Below, piece by piece: positions 42,891-55,171 of a stretch of 64,000 nucleotides of DNA. The stretch's first letter is position 1. Each line of letters opens with the position of its first letter. This stretch comes from Brachypodium distachyon (taxonomy: Eukaryota > Streptophyta > Magnoliopsida > Poales > Poaceae), in contig NC_016132.3 of assembly GCF_000005505.3 (NCBI RefSeq), positions 57,736,914 through 57,800,913 on the forward strand, written 5' to 3'. The notes under the pieces were generated by a model. That model made no database searches. It was not told the DNA's origin and saw only the letters and a program-made list of their open reading frames with translations. The translations under genes were made by a program, and so were the position numbers.

Positions 42891-45677
42891 TCAAAAGTAG
42901 CTCGACTGTGTCTGCAGTAGCTGAAGGTGAGCAAGTATCTTGCCGATTATCGGTTTCAGGAGAGGGTCTCCTTTTTGAGCAAGATCAATGAGCAACGCCT
43001 GCGCGATTTTGCCATACTGCTCTCTGTGAGCTTCAAGTCGGAAGATCCTCTCCAGTATCCATATCGCCTTCTCCTGGGAAGACAAGCCACCTGCTTCAGC
43101 GACTCTCAGCAGAGCGTGAACACCTGATGCCTTCTCGATCGCCATGCCTCCATGTTCCCAAATCTCATCCTGCATGAGAGTAGCCAATGCTTCCAGCACG
43201 GCCCCATCTGCTTCGCGCTCTTCGCCTTCTAGTATTTGGACCAGAGGGCTGACAGCACCAGCTTTTACTAAGCAGAAAGTGCTTTTGATAGTGCACTGGT
43301 AATTGTGAACTATGCAGTAAGATTCAGCTGATGGAGGAACACAAAGCCACCTTGCTGATTTTGTCTTGCGTAATGTTACTGAATTCTGTGACAGTTGAGC
43401 CAAGGATGTCGCTGCTTTAGATTTCGCATTTACTGATCCTTCTGAAAGCAACTTAACAAGGCAAGGAACTACCCCATGTCCAACCGCTAAGCTTTGCAGT
43501 TTCTTATCCCAAGGGACGGTGAACCGAGTTAATACACCAACAATGCCCTCAAGTAGCCACATCCTTTGAAGTGTTGACGATGTTGTGATATTTGCCTCCA
43601 GTAAGGAGATTAGAAGAGGAAGCAAGTTCGTTCGTGTCAGAAACTCAGTTATTTTTTTGTCTGTCACCGGGAGGTTGCTTATGACACCAACAGCTGCAGC
43701 CTTCTCACTTCCAGATGCAGGTGAAGAAATAACCTTCACCAAAATCTCAAGATGGGTCTCCTTAACCTGTTGAGCTAATTCTGCCGAAGCATCTTTTGAT
43801 AGATGAAACATCAAATTCAAAGCAGCAGTTTTGATATCAACATTATTTTCTGTCAGGAATGGCAGGAGGAGCTGCATTCCACCATTTTGTCTAATTCTAG
43901 CTCTAGCCCTTTTAGCGTTTGTGTGTCCACAAATACTATTGAGGGCTCTTAGAAGATGAAGTTGGATTACTGGACACGATAAGTTAAGAAGTGAGAGCAT
44001 CTGAGGAGCTGCATCCTTATGGAGTAGGATACGATCAGATTGTGCTATAGTTGCTAGTATAGCTGAGGCTGGCTCTCTAAGGGTCATGAGCACTGATGTG
44101 ACAGAGAAAAGGAGTTGGAGTAGTTGTCTTGTTATGCCAGAATTTATCAAAAGTTCTGCATTTCGTAGAGAACTAGAGAGATTACGCAAGGCACCAAGGG
44201 CTGATTGCTTGGCTTCAAAGTTTCCAGATTTAAACATTTCCACGAGGGGCTCAACTGCTCCATCTTCTCCAAGGGAAGATTTCATCTGTTCAGAGAGGAA
44301 CATTTTGGAAATAGCGGTTGCCATTAGGATTTTGTTCATATCAGAACCTGCAAAATAAACAGAAAATAAAGCTTAGAAGATCATATAGTTAGATCACAGC
44401 TGCATTAGTGGGAGGTTTTCATTCAACTTTCGGAGTCCAACATATTAGGTCAAATTAATTTTGGAAGCTTGCATCAGTCTTTGTCTTCATTTTCACACGG
44501 TTTGGGTTGCACTCTGTGATTAATTCTTGTATTACCTTTTAATGGTTCAGATCTCAAATGTAAATTTTCTGAAATTTTTAGATGCATAGTTGTTGTACAG
44601 AAAAGGGGCGAACCTTGCAGGCCTCAAATGTGAAGAATACTACGAGAACTCACGTTCACAAATGCTGGAAAGGTCAAAAGTGTCAGTATGTATACCTTCA
44701 TTCAGGTGATGTATCAATGGTCGAAAATAACCAGACTCTGCCATCAGCAGCACATTTTGTGGGTTGGATGACAAAATGTGCAGCAACTTCTCCGCGTCGT
44801 CATGGTGGGTGCCTGATTCATGTGCATTCCTCAATGTGACTAACATTACAATACTCCCTTTGATCCTGCCAATCCTCTGCCGAACCTGTGGGATGTCTGA
44901 CAAATCCAGCAGTAGCGCATTTGCTTCCTTTCTCTCGTCAACATCTCTAGACAAGGAACGCACAATGCTTGAAAGCGCCTCAATGCTTGCCATCTTTTCC
45001 TGCAAAGCCATGGACAAATCCGATCAGAGACGGAAGCATCATCGAGCTAATCGTCAGACTATAATGATCAAATATTAGTTTCGGTTACTCATATTTTCAA
45101 TCAAGGAAGGACATGTATAATCAGATAGCCCACATGATTTTAGTAAAAGAAATGCACATATTTATCCTTCCAGGGCAATTGACAGAACAAGTAATCGACT
45201 GCAAGACTTGTAATTCCACGGCTCTGTGCACCAAAATGGCGACTTGTCCAACAAACTGTCCGTGTTTTCAAGATCCAAACCAACACTAAATATAGCTTTA
45301 CTAATCCTCAAAATGCAGCCAAGTAGCCAACTACTCCTGTACAACATACCGTCGAACACAAAGCGTGCGGGCGACCAGAAGCTCCAAACCTCAACGAGCA
45401 TGCATAGCAGAAGCGCTCTCACCTTGTTCCCGCCGCCGGCGCAGCCCGCGAGCCGCCGCAGCGCGGCCATGACGCTGACCCTGGCCTCGGCGTCGCCCGC
45501 GCCGGCGAGCCGCGCGAGCAGCGCCGGCACGAGCAGCCCGTCCTCATCGTCGTCCTCCCCGAGCCTTCCCTCCTGCGCTAACCGCGCCACCTCCCTTGCC
45601 ACCTCGCCGAGCTCGGGCTCGGCGCCGTTCTTGACGCGCACCAGGAGGTCCTCCACGTCCACCACCGCCCTCGGCAT
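42891..45677 (-). CDS. Armadillo-repeat protein, PUB43/44-like, without U-box
   Basis: Three exons, 45677-45423, 44999-44696 and 44347-42891, join in phase to give 671 residues. The protein is a run of armadillo-type helices from about residue 40 to the end, with typical pieces such as EAKQSALGALRNLS, AAVGVISNLP and AKSKAATSLAQLS. The late segment around SARWLCVPPSAESYCIVHNY, then KSTFCLVKAGAVSPLV, is a mark of the plant U-box proteins 43 and 44 (SAUL1 relatives). Those proteins carry a U-box near the N-terminus, but none is seen here: the N-terminus MPRAVVDVEDLLVRVK leads straight into repeats. Without it the protein should not be an E3 ligase and may serve as a scaffold. ARM assignment is secure; the PUB43/44 link is from memory of family signatures. 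Confidence 0.88.
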
Positions 45678-47289
45678 CGCGCGGCGCCGAGAAACGGACG
45701 GCGCTGGTTGGACGTGTATGCGGCGTGGAGGGTGGAGATGTGGAGATGGTGTAGCAGCAGGGAGGAGGGCCTGGAGGGGAAGGGCAGGAAGAAGAAGAGG
45801 TCAAGTCGTCCATGGGGGAGGGAGGGAGGGACGACCTGCCCGAGGTCGGGGAAGCGCCGGGGGTCGCTGTCTTTGGGTCTGTCCGCCTCAAGCTTCCGAT
45901 TTTTGCGACAAGGCAGCGAGCTAGCGAGTCAAGCGAGAACGATGCGTGATTTGACTTCCTCCTTTGGCGTGTTTTCCCAGTTACAAAGACCCAGTCCGAC
46001 TTCACGAAATCTTGCCTCGATTTTGCACTAGGGAGTGTTAAGAGACCCCCACCCCACCCCCCGTTCAAAATAAAAAGCCATCTGGTTTTTAATAATTTGA
46101 TAAAAAATGATCAAGTAAAATGTTGGTCTCTGAAAAATTGTACTGCCTCCGATTCATAATTGTCGATGATTTAGTACAAGATTATGCTAAATCAGTGACC
46201 CTTGTTACGAATCGGGGGAGTAAGTTTTTAAAATAAAAACTATCTGATTCTTCTGAGTTTTTGTGTAAAAATAATACTCGTATAAGTTTCATCCTAGAAA
46301 ATTTGGAAGTTCGTCAAAACTATTGAAAGCCCATCTCAGAATTTTGAAAGTTCATACAGAAAAAAGTTTTCCCCTTATTGAAAGTTTCAACATTTGTTGA
46401 AAGCTCATCTATAATTTTAAAATTGTATAAATAAACGTCTTCGCTCATCTATAAACAAAAATTAGAATCCGTCTTCCTCATTTTATTCAGAATTGCAGGA
46501 CTCAAGGCTGTCTGAATTTGACGACAAGTGAATTCGTCCGTGAACTAGCAAGGCCCCGTATTTTTCTCAATACATGGCGTATTAGTACGTTATAAAATCA
46601 TATGTATCCATAATTTCTTTGAAAAGGAATCTTACGATATAAAACTCATGTTACAAAGCAAAGTAACTTTTGAAGAAGATACCACACGTGCTGCCGCTCT
46701 TCAGAAAATGATACTGGTTGTTCTTCGCGATGGGTTGATCGATGGACACGCTTTTGTTGGCACATCAAGACGCGTTTATTTTACTTGTATTTGACCTCTT
46801 CTGGTTTGTTTTTTTTGACAGCAGACCTCTCTGTTCTCAACGTGCGTGACCCGTTCTCAACGTCACGACAAGCTGACATGTGTAGTTACAGTGCTTGTCG
46901 CGATCGCTGCCGGCGCAGACGTGCGTAATCGGTCGAGTCCCCCGCCTGGGCCGGGCCAGGCCGGCCCACGGTTTTCCTGCAAGGCCAGGCCGGGCCGCCT
47001 CCACCAGGCGCCGCACACTTTCAATACTTGCTAAATTATACCGATCGGAAATATCAATACTACTACATGAATATCACACCAACACGTACAGTACATGAAT
47101 GTTACAATACCACTACATACACACACGACATACAGCTAGCTGGGTATAGTACTGATAATTTCAGTTATTTCGAAGTACTACGTACGTACGTGGGGAACCT
47201 AAAACAACAAACACTGTGACACAATACGCCCATGGAGTAGTCGCTCGTCTTGTGGAAGCACAAAGCTCTCTAGCTCGCTGGTTAATTAG
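45678..47289. other. Spacer between ARM-repeat gene and CYSTM gene
   Basis: It holds the promoter and leader of the ARM-repeat gene on the left and the 3' end of the CYSTM gene on the right. A short MITE lies at 46143-46220. No other gene is seen; the frames at 45544-46068 are shadows of the GC-rich ARM leader. Confidence 0.55.
46143..46220. mobile_element. Short Stowaway-like MITE, 78 bp
   Basis: Ends CTGCCTCCGATTCATAATTG and TTACGAATCGGGGGAG form an inverted repeat flanked by TA. Inner words TGATTTAG and CTAAATCA are also complementary. Confidence 0.75.
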
Positions 47290-47721
47290 TTAGTCGCAGC
47301 ACATCTCGCAGATCCAGCAGCAGCACAGCGCGGCGATACTGAAAAATCACAACACAGGTTAATTTCAGTCCTGAAAATCGATGTCACCAGTACGTACTCA
47401 AAGTAAGCAAGAGCTAGGCTTGACGATGGATCAAATCAATGGAGCGTACCATCCTTCGAGGAAGCCCTTCTCGCCCCTGGACGACGTCCGGGCCTTCTTC
47501 TTCCCGCCGCCGACGCCTTGCTCCCCATCCAACGTCGGGTAACCTGTAATTGACCAAAAGCAGCAGACACCAGCAACATAGTCTTAGAGCCTCTGAGTAT
47601 CTGAAGACGATCGACACTAACTAACACAAGGGAGGGCTAACTGAATGCCAATGAAACTTCATTCATCAAGACCTGGTGGCGGCGGCGGAGGCTGCTGCTG
47701 GTTGGTCCGGTTGTTCTCCAT
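47290..47721 (-). CDS. CYSTM (cysteine-rich transmembrane module) microprotein
   Basis: Three short exons, 47721-47673, 47543-47450 and 47338-47290, join in phase to give only 63 residues; no single open frame shows the gene. The N-terminus is polar and Pro-rich (QQQPPPPPPGYPTLDGE), the middle is basic (GGGKKKARTSSRGEKG), and the end is the module GFLEGC-IAALCCCWICEMCCD, with seven Cys in the last sixteen residues. CYSTM proteins are small tail-anchored membrane proteins linked to stress tolerance in plants and yeast. The GYP-type motif before the module is also usual. The last codon is followed by TAA at 47292-47290. A TATA box lies about 85 bp upstream. Specific function unknown. Confidence 0.92.
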
Positions 47722-47804
47722 CACGAATACTTACTTTGCTGAATGTTGATGGGGATTCAACTGGCCGATGGTGGGTGCTTGTCCTCTTCACGATCCAAAT
47801 GCCC

Positions 47805-47812
47805 TATATATA
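47805..47812 (-). promoter_or_regulatory. TATA box of the CYSTM gene
   Basis: TATATATA lies about 85 bp upstream of the CYSTM ATG, giving an expected leader of about 50 bp. Confidence 0.75.
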
Positions 47813-49891
47813 CACACTACTCCACCGGCTGCGCGCAACGGGAACAGGCTCTTTGGACACGCCTAGACAGACAGATGGTTCTCTCGCCTTTTGACAACCC
47901 ACCAGCAGCAGTCCAGAGCGGTCCGGTCAGAGATTGACAACTAGCTGGATTCGCTGCCTGACAGAAACAAAATCCCTTTTCCGTTTCAATGGTTTTGACA
48001 AATCGAAATTGTTCTTGAAGCCGACTAGTACCAAAGGTTAACTGTTGTTCAGAAGAAAGGCACAAGCTAGAAGAGATCATGTACCCAGGAAAGCCAAGGA
48101 GAGAGTTGGTGGCTGGATCGACGGTCCGGATTGCGCCGGCGGCGGCGGCTGCACGGAGGATGACTTGGAAAGGTGGCACCTATAGCTTGAGATGAGATGC
48201 AAAGCACCAAACAGACCATACATTTGACGCGTCAGAGACTCAGAGGCGAGCCTTTCCGACTATTTGCTTGATCAGCTTTCAGGCTGTTTGATATTCGTTA
48301 CCACCCAAAGTGTAAGTTGAGATCATTTAATTCCAAGGAATCAGGTTCCAAAAGAAAGATAGATTTGTCCAGATAAAAGCTTCGGTTGCAAGGAAACGAA
48401 CGCTGGGGTCAGATGCATGTTCACACCTGGACAAAATTAAAGGATCGATATATACGAATCGATCAAGCTCGATCACTAGATCTCCCTTGTTTACCGGCGT
48501 TTTCAAACGAATCCCGCGCAGGAGATATGATGGGTTCGTTGTATGAAAAACAAAAATATTCTTACGAGAAGCGGAAGAAACCGGTTCATTTTTTTTTTTG
48601 TACACCTCGAGAATATGTTCCAGGGAATCTCAAGTGGATGAGAGCACAACGGCGCCTCTTCCTGCCGCCCGTTAGCAAGGAGTACGCTCATCTTCTACGT
48701 GCGGCCTTCCGAAAGCAAAATACTCTACGATGAGCCGTTCTTGCTTCCTGGGCCTTCTCCAGACCAATCATTTCTCACCTTCTGGCCCGTTAGTACATAT
48801 GGTCGCAATCTGTGGATTGGTCTTGATTGGACCGGCCCAAATGTTCTCATGCATGCTAAATGGGCCCCGGCTGATTAAAAACTGTAGTATCGTTGAGAAA
48901 GAAGACGCTTGTAGCAGAGCGGGCCGAATTTCCTGGTGGAAGAGTTTTTTAATCTGAAAGCACTTGAAAGTGCCCTGAAAAAAAAACTGCAAACGTCTTA
49001 GGAAATGTGTAGCGGATTGCCAACGGGTTATACCATTTCGGTAGTTCATGCATACCACGTTTGGTATTTTCTTGTTCTAAAGAACTACGTAAGTACATTG
49101 CAAAATGCTAGGCGAATTCATCTTGCTGAAAGTTCAAAAAGAAAGAATTCATCTTTCTGAAAATAGACTAGGAACATTTAGAAAGTCGCTGCTCTCAAAT
49201 AGAATCTAGTCATTTTTCACCCTTGTATTCGTTCCGATGGGATCTTCACAACTAGATTCTATTAGATATGTTTTCACAACTATTTATCTCACCCTGCATG
49301 TTCATTCACTGCTAGTTCAAACTGCACATCTCCTACAATGTTTCTACTGCAGTTTGTGATCATTGTTTCAGAGCAAAATAAAATAAAATCCAGCAGGCTT
49401 ATCGTCTTGTTAGGAGTGTAGTAAGACAATCCATAGAAATATTGGAAGATCACCAAAGGACCTTCATATGAAAAATTTCTTCGTTTTTTTCATAGGAAAA
49501 ATTTCTATGGGTTGGAATCGTATCCTTTAGATTTTCTTCTATCCTAAGAAACCATAAATCAGTCTAAGGTACATAACATGCACTATCATTTTTTGTTTTA
49601 CTTCTTTTTATAGCAAAATACCTCTTTGATTTTTGGTTTCACTTATTATTGAATAGACTAATTGTGACAACAATTTTTAAATAAACTAATAACTAGTGAA
49701 AAAGAATGTGTACATGAATGTCCTCTTGCTTTATGATCGATGGATTGGAAATGCATAGAATATATCTAATTGACCAACTTAAATGATTCTGATTATGCAA
49801 GACATTTTCGCTAATTAACTATTTATCCACCACTAGACAAGCTACCACTTTAAAAAAATCCGTTGAAAGTATACTGTTGCACTGGCATATA

Positions 49892-50006
49892 CTTTCTCCG
49901 TTCCATAATTCTTGTCGAAATCTTACATGTATCTAGACACTTTTTAGGAATAGATACATCCATTTTTTTTGGCAAATTTGAGACAAGAACTATGGAACGG
50001 AGGGAG
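49892..50006. mobile_element. Stowaway-type MITE, 115 bp
   Basis: Ends CTTTCTCCGTTCCATAATTC and ACTATGGAACGGAGGGAG, flanked by TA (49890-49891 and 50007-50008). Very close to the copy at 6843-6955. Confidence 0.93.
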
Positions 50007-52409
50007 TATAAGTTTATATTCAGAACAACATCTTCTTCTTTTTACATTAAAAGATAAACTCATAAACCTGGTGGGAAGTAAATTCGCCAGTGACATGAAA
50101 TCTGGCCATTATTGAGGGTGCTGGTCACATGCATTTGTATCTTTAGGCCGGGGACAACATTTGATTATATATAAAATTATATAACCACGCCGCACACATG
50201 CAGACAATATCAAATCAGATCAAATCAAATAGTGCCTTCTCGAAACCAGCATACATTCAAAAACATTCCTGTCAACGGTGTGTAATGCACATAGGCTGTT
50301 AGCCATATATAAGATGATACTATATTGTCGCTAGGAGCTGTCGACCATAGGGAAGACCTACAATATTTAATTTATATCAGAAAGAGGACAACAAATTCAG
50401 TAAGCTGGATTTTTATGTCTCTAGCTACCTGTCTCATTATGATAAGTCATACTCCAATATATGCAAACGTACATACTGCTCTATTTTCTCCTCTCTTTTT
50501 TTTCTACCGGAACAGGGGCAGGCAGTCAAACACATATGCAAGCGAATTAATTTTGCTGGGGGTGTCACTGCAGAACTAGCTATACCAAATCTACAAGCAC
50601 AAGTAAGAATATAAACAGTGGCCATATAATGATCAAGAGATGGAGATCAGAAAAAGGAATGTGCTGATGACCCCCAGGTGCAATCGATCTTCACACGAAG
50701 GCGAATCATCAGAACGCAAACGGGAAGCAGGCGGAAGTCAATTGCCGGAAAGGTCCGTCGAAATCGATCGATTCAGCAGCTAGCTAGGTAGCTCTCATGC
50801 GTGTGTGCAGATAGAGATGAACATTACCTACAATGTCTACATATATGGAAAGTGTATAGTATTACATGTAGACATAAGCACAGATGCATATATAGATGGG
50901 GGTGTTTTGCTAGACTTCTGTGTGTGTGTGGTCACAGATCGACACTAGCCAGTGTTGCACTCATGCAAGACAAGGGATTCATTTGTCCAGAGCTGTATGC
51001 ATGTGTGCAAACCCCACTAATACTATTTTGTGCGTGGGACGGGGTGTGAATGTACATGTGCATGTGTACATGTCTGGCATTGCGTGAGCCAAGCCCAAGC
51101 ACTATTGGGCCATAAAGACAGATACATAGGGCCAGGCCATTGTTTCATGGAAAGCCTTTGCATGCGCTAGAGAGAGAGATAAAGAGAGAGGGGTAATCAA
51201 TACCATGCAATAGTCATGCACTATAGATCGAAGAAAGGAAGAGAGATTGTGTGAGAGAAGGGGGGACAACCCATCTCTCTCCACCCCTCACTTGGATATG
51301 CTCAGCCAGCTTAGTGTTAAGAGCCTAGATTTGCCAATACCTACCTCTCTCTCTATACACCAAGCATGCTGCACACCCAGCCAAGGCACCAAGAAAAGGC
51401 AAATGTGTGTAGAGAGAAAAAGAGAGCTAGAAACCCAAAACCAAAAGGAAAAGGAACTGTAAAAATGGTGAGTTTTTCTTTTGCTCTCTCTGTCTCTGCC
51501 CATTTGTAGGTGGTGGTAACATGGAAGGAGACCAAATTGCAATAAGAACAAACGGGGAGGGGTTGTGGGGTTAAAGCATTGACCAGCATCGATCGCTTCC
51601 ATCATTCATAAGCTCAAGTTAGATTCTCGTTGTCTCCCGGCCAGGCCTCTTCATATCATATCCCCCCACATGGCTTGTGTGCCCCTCCCTCCATCCCTCC
51701 CATTGCGTCCGAAATACACACACTCCAAATATTGTAGCCTCTCCCAAATAACTCCAAAACACAACAGTACAATGATCAACAGTTTCAGATATATAGAATT
51801 TTTTTATGTAGATACTACCCTTAAATAAGTTACTCCATCAGAGAAGAAAATACACATTTTAAGGTGACAAAATTAGCACATTTCAGTAAGTTACAGAATA
51901 AGCAAGTATTTTCACGGCTCTAAGAAGGTATCTTGACTCATTTCAAAAGGATTGTGAGAAAAGAAAAGAAAAAACAAGTCATGATACGAAATCAATTAAC
52001 AATCGACCTTTCTTGTCCATGTCTTCATGCATCAATGCACATGACCCACCAGCAAGCCATACACACACATGTGCACAAATTGAAAACAGTTTCTTTTCAC
52101 TTCCAAAGTTCACCTCTCAATTAAGACCCCAAAAGAAGAGTAGTACCTCTCACTAAACACACTAGTGGCTAAATAATAGACAAAGTGACCAAAAAATTGA
52201 GGAACTCTTTGGAATTCACCGGGCTAGCTAGTTGCATGCATGCAGGATCTCAAAAGGATTCATCGATCTAATCATGCATTCCCATCATGCAAGCATGATA
52301 TCTCCTGTAATAATGTGGATGGATGGATAGATATCAATAACATGTGCTTAATTAGTTCTAAGCTTACAAGGGAGATAGCAGAGGGAGAGCATCTTCTTGT
52401 TGGCTCATC

Positions 52410-55171
52410 TCATGGGAAGCCATGTGGGGAGAACAATGAAGAGGGGCCTCCTTGCCCTCTACTCCCACCGTCGTCTCTGTCGCCGGCACCGCCGCCGCCA
52501 TGGCTCATCACGTCCATCCCCAAGTTCAGATACACCATCCTATTATCCAAGCTCAGGTTCATGCCCGTGCTCGTCACGCCACTGCCACCACCATACACGG
52601 CAGCACCACCCGGATGCTGGTGCTGATGCTGGTCACCACCGTACGCCATGGACACCGCCGCAGGATTGTTGCTATTGTTGTCCTCCCTCGACATGACCAT
52701 GGCCGCCGACTGCACGAGCTCGAGGCAGAGCCGGAGCTTGTTAGGCTCGATATGCGTGAGCCCGGGCACCGCGCCCTTGAACAAGAAGTCTGAAGTGAGC
52801 GTCCTGAGGATGTCGAGCGGCGTGACCCCGTCGGCCAGCGTGCGCACGTTGGGGTCGGCATGGTGGTCGAGCAGCACGGCCACCATGTCCGGGCACACCA
52901 TCTCTGCCGCGACGTGCAATGGCGTCTTCCCGGCAGGCCCTGCCGGGTGGTTCACGTCTGCAGCGCCAAGCTCCAGCAGCGCCTTGACGACCTCCCGGCT
53001 GCAGTTCTCGACCGCATAGTGCAGCGCCAGGGCTTCGTCCAGGTTGAGCCCTTCCCCCATGACCATGAGCTTCACGAGCTCCACGTCCGAGGAGTCCAGC
53101 GCGCGCCGCATCCGGCGGATCTTGTGGTGCGCGTCGTCGAGAAGATGTTGCTGTTGTTGGTCTGAGGATGGCTGCTGCTGCTGCTGCTGGGTGTCGTGGT
53201 GGCCGTGGTGGTGGGCGAGGAAGGGGGAGGAGCGGCGTGACATGGAGGATTTGAGCCGGAGGTCGTCGATCTTGGCCACCATGTCTAAGGGGAGGTGCTT
53301 GGCGAGGACCTCTGGGGGAAGGCCTGATTTGGCGACCAGATGGGAGCAGGTTGTCCAAAGCTGGTGGAGATCCTGCTTCCGGGACGCCATGAGCACCTTC
53401 ATCACGTCCTCGATTGAAGCTTTCTCCACCATGCCCGCCAGCTGCTTCTGCATGCCAGACAGATCAAGAGAGAAAATAAAATTAATTAGCACACACCATC
53501 AGCAGATTCAGCACACCAATTAAGCTCATTGCTTCTTTGAGGACATGCACATGCATTTAGTAGTTGGACTTGGACAGACTTGGAGTTGCAAGTTAAGCTC
53601 CAACAGCTCACAGGAATGGTCATGGAGAGTGGGATGATGGATGGATATAAAGGGGAGAAAATGTACTGCATGATCTATATAACTTAAGCATGGCCGGACT
53701 AGTACGTGCATATATAGTGGATTGTCCCTGTGCATAAAATATAAGGGGGGAACAGGGAAGGCCGGGTGCAACAGTGTAGACGGAGTGTGGATACCAGCAG
53801 CTAGCAGCAATATCTCGTCGTCATGGCGCTGATTGCAGACAGGATTAAAAGAGATTGGAGAAAAGCCATGATGAGAAAATTTTCTTTTGCCAAAAAGAAA
53901 ACCCTAGCGCAAAATGGCAAAACTAAATCAGGAGGAAAACATCAACGCAAAGCATGCAAGACGAAGAAAGCTGCAGGCCGATTAACGAATCGTGAGAAAG
54001 GTGTGTGCGGCTGTAGCAGGCTCGTGCCGAAACAGTGGTGAAGAAAGCAGAAAGAAGAAGGATATGGAGGGGAGGGAGGGATTGAGGGAACAGTGGCGAA
54101 AAGGAAAGGAGAAATTTCCCATTAACGAACGAACCCTAGCAAAAGCAAAGGGACGGATGATGGAAGATATGGATCATGGAAGGAAGGAAGCTGGCGCTTG
54201 CTGCAGGCTAGCTGCAGTAGCTGACGACGGATGGATGACAGAAAGATGGACGGATGGATGGACAAGAAGCTGTGAGATCGAGAAAGGAAGAATGGAAAGC
54301 AGGAAGAAGAAAGCGCCCACGTACGTATGTACGTTCGGACACGACGGCGGCGACCACACGAAGACGACGAGACTACTTCTTTCTACTGCTGCTACTCCGG
54401 TTTGTACAGAGAGGAACCAAAATCAAATCAATGCTGCAGAAATGCTCGCCAATCCCAACAAAACCAACCAACACATCGATCTATCTGTTCTTGATCCCCA
54501 CAAATCTTACCAGAGAAAAAAAATGTTTTTTCCCTTCATTTACCTGGCTCTCTTTTTTCAAAAGGGGAAAGAGAGAGGGGTGATTTGAAGAGCACTGAGA
54601 GTGCAAAGTGCAAAACTGGGGAAAGAAATTGGGATTAGAAGAGATTCAGTTTTACCTGGGTGAGGAGAGCGAGCTCCTCGACGCCGAAGGATCGGGCGGC
54701 GGCGAGCGTGTCGAGGGCGAGATCGACGGCTGCGGCGCAGTGGGTGTGCCAGCAGCCGCGCTCGCCGCAGCCGGGCCGGGGCTCCCCCTTCTGCGGCACC
54801 AGCGACACTTGCCCGCTGTACAGGAACTGGAGCAGCAGCAGGAACACCTCGTAGCTCACCGAGCTCACGGGGATCACGGCGCCCGGACCCGCCGCCGCCG
54901 CAGCAGCAGCTGTTGATCCGCCGCGCGGGGAAGAAGCGCCAGCGCCGGAGGGGGAGCGCGGGCTGAGGTGGTCCATGAGCGGCTGGTCGGCGGATGCCTG
55001 CTGTTGCTGGCCGCAGAAGAACTTGCGGAAGAAGAGGCTGCGCGCGGCCAGGATGCAGCGGTGCGCGTGCACCAGCCGCCCTTCCACGCTGAAGCTCACG
55101 TCGCTGAAGGCCTGCCCGTTGATGAGGAGATTCAGGTAGTCCATGGACAGAGACTTGAGCGTGTCGTCCAT
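52410..55171 (-). CDS. BOP: BLADE-ON-PETIOLE / NPR5-type BTB-ankyrin co-activator
   Basis: Two exons, 55171-54656 and 53447-52410, join in phase to give 517 residues; the 1208-bp intron at 53448-54655 has GT-AG ends. BOP proteins act in the nucleus with TGA bZIP factors to set organ boundaries, ligules and axillary branching in grasses; they are also CUL3 adaptors. The start MDDTLKSLSMDYLNLLINGQ is diagnostic. The BTB/POZ fold spans about 20-128 with a Ser/Ala/Gly-rich insert at 56-98. The zinc-finger-like CGERGCWHTHC sits near 135-145. Ankyrin repeats follow (LDEALALHYAVENC, GKTPLHVAAEM, DGVTPLDILRTL), and the C-terminus keeps GMNLSLDNRMVYLNLG. The His- and Gln-rich stretches are normal for the family. 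From remembered synteny it is probably the Uniculme4 (CUL4) rather than the Laxatum-a member. Confidence 0.95.

Larger units (their letters stand above)
47722..52409. other. Spacer of about 4.7 kb between CYSTM and BOP-like genes
   Basis: No coding gene is recognised. It contains the CYSTM promoter, a cluster of GGGCC/GGCCC words at 48749-48870 with no gene beside it, a MITE at 49892-50006 and, at the right end, the BOP-like 3' UTR. A purine-rich stretch at 51160-51470 ends in a donor-like ATG|GTGAGT; it could be a non-coding transcript, but nothing else supports this. Confidence 0.5.

Noticed and set aside
51160..51470. GA-rich stretch ending in a donor-like ATG|GTGAGT, as a microRNA or non-coding gene
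   Set aside because: No hairpin and no known mature miRNA sequence could be found; composition alone is not enough.
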